Source: JAGLQA01 sp023135565
GTDB taxonomy: Bacteria > Acidobacteriota > Aminicenantia > UBA2199
Direction of reading: 5' to 3'
DNA length: 22,611 nucleotides
Assembly (NCBI GenBank): GCA_030639305.1
Contig: DAOWCY010000115.1
Span: 1 to 22,611 of the forward strand
Shown piece by piece: positions 22,513 through 22,611 of the stretch; within the stretch, counting starts at the first letter, position 1; the number at the start of each line of letters is the position of its first letter. The position numbers and the translations under genes are program-made. The notes beneath the pieces were generated by a model. It did no database searches. It was given only the letters and a program-made list of their open reading frames with translations, and was not told the DNA's origin.

Positions 22513-22611
22513 GAGTTCACCTCAGGGAGGGAATTGGGAACCGGCACGGCGAATTGAGCGGCCCCATCGCACTCTATAGGGGCAAAATTTCTCTGTTTGA
22601 ACGAAGTGAGT

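Overview
The window reads as bacterial chromosome of moderate G+C. Genes are mostly leftward (minus strand), with Shine-Dalgarno sites (GGAGG) and sigma70-type promoters. The content is a giant NRPS, a Ser/Thr kinase fused to a receiver-like domain, a multi-receiver hybrid histidine kinase, an exported RidA, and Rpn, Uma2, UPF0175 and HicB-like accessory genes. Short repeats are abundant. This mix suggests an uncultured, secondary-metabolite-rich lineage, perhaps Aminicenantes- or Acidobacteriota-like. That placement is a guess from gene content; no rRNA or other marker gene is present.

Layout: (1) 1-6152 minus: the N-terminal ~2050 residues of an NRPS (C-A-T-C-A...), cut by the window edge. 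(2) 6153-7522: a mostly non-coding stretch with a possible promoter, diverged repeats, one small membrane ORF and a heptamer array. (3) 7523-13351 minus: a 4-TM protein, a kinase with an N-terminal pseudo-receiver, a coiled-coil protein, FolC, and a low-complexity protein with a DUF3566-like membrane tail. Overlaps (ATGA; an 8-nt overlap at folC) point to translational coupling. (4) 13324-13757: a tandem duplication of about 219 bp that carries a leaderless promoter and start codon. (5) 13758-14318 minus: secreted RidA preceded by a 35-codon ORF with its own SD. (6) 14505-15781 minus: Rpn-family nuclease and UPF0175 protein, each with its own predicted promoter. (7) 15920-18852 minus: hybrid histidine kinase and an ATGA-coupled single-domain response regulator, behind a long structured leader. 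(8) 19226-19389: a miniature element with IS66-like ends (GTAA, 8-bp target duplication). (9) 19461-21480 plus: M18 aminopeptidase and Uma2-family protein. (10) 21483-22406 minus: a short HicB-like antitoxin behind a second start-region duplication, then an unrecognised 197-aa protein.

The clearest signaling units are the sensor pair (16363-18852 with 15920-16366) and the kinase unit (10626-13351). The most unusual observations concern DNA structure. Two unrelated loci show duplication of the interval running from about the stop codon of one gene to the first few codons of the next. IS66-like ends repeatedly sit 10-13 bp outside promoter -35 boxes. A degenerate heptamer repeat occurs between genes, at a gene end, and as an in-frame insertion of six heptamers' length inside an NRPS adenylation domain. 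No tRNA, rRNA or CRISPR array was seen.
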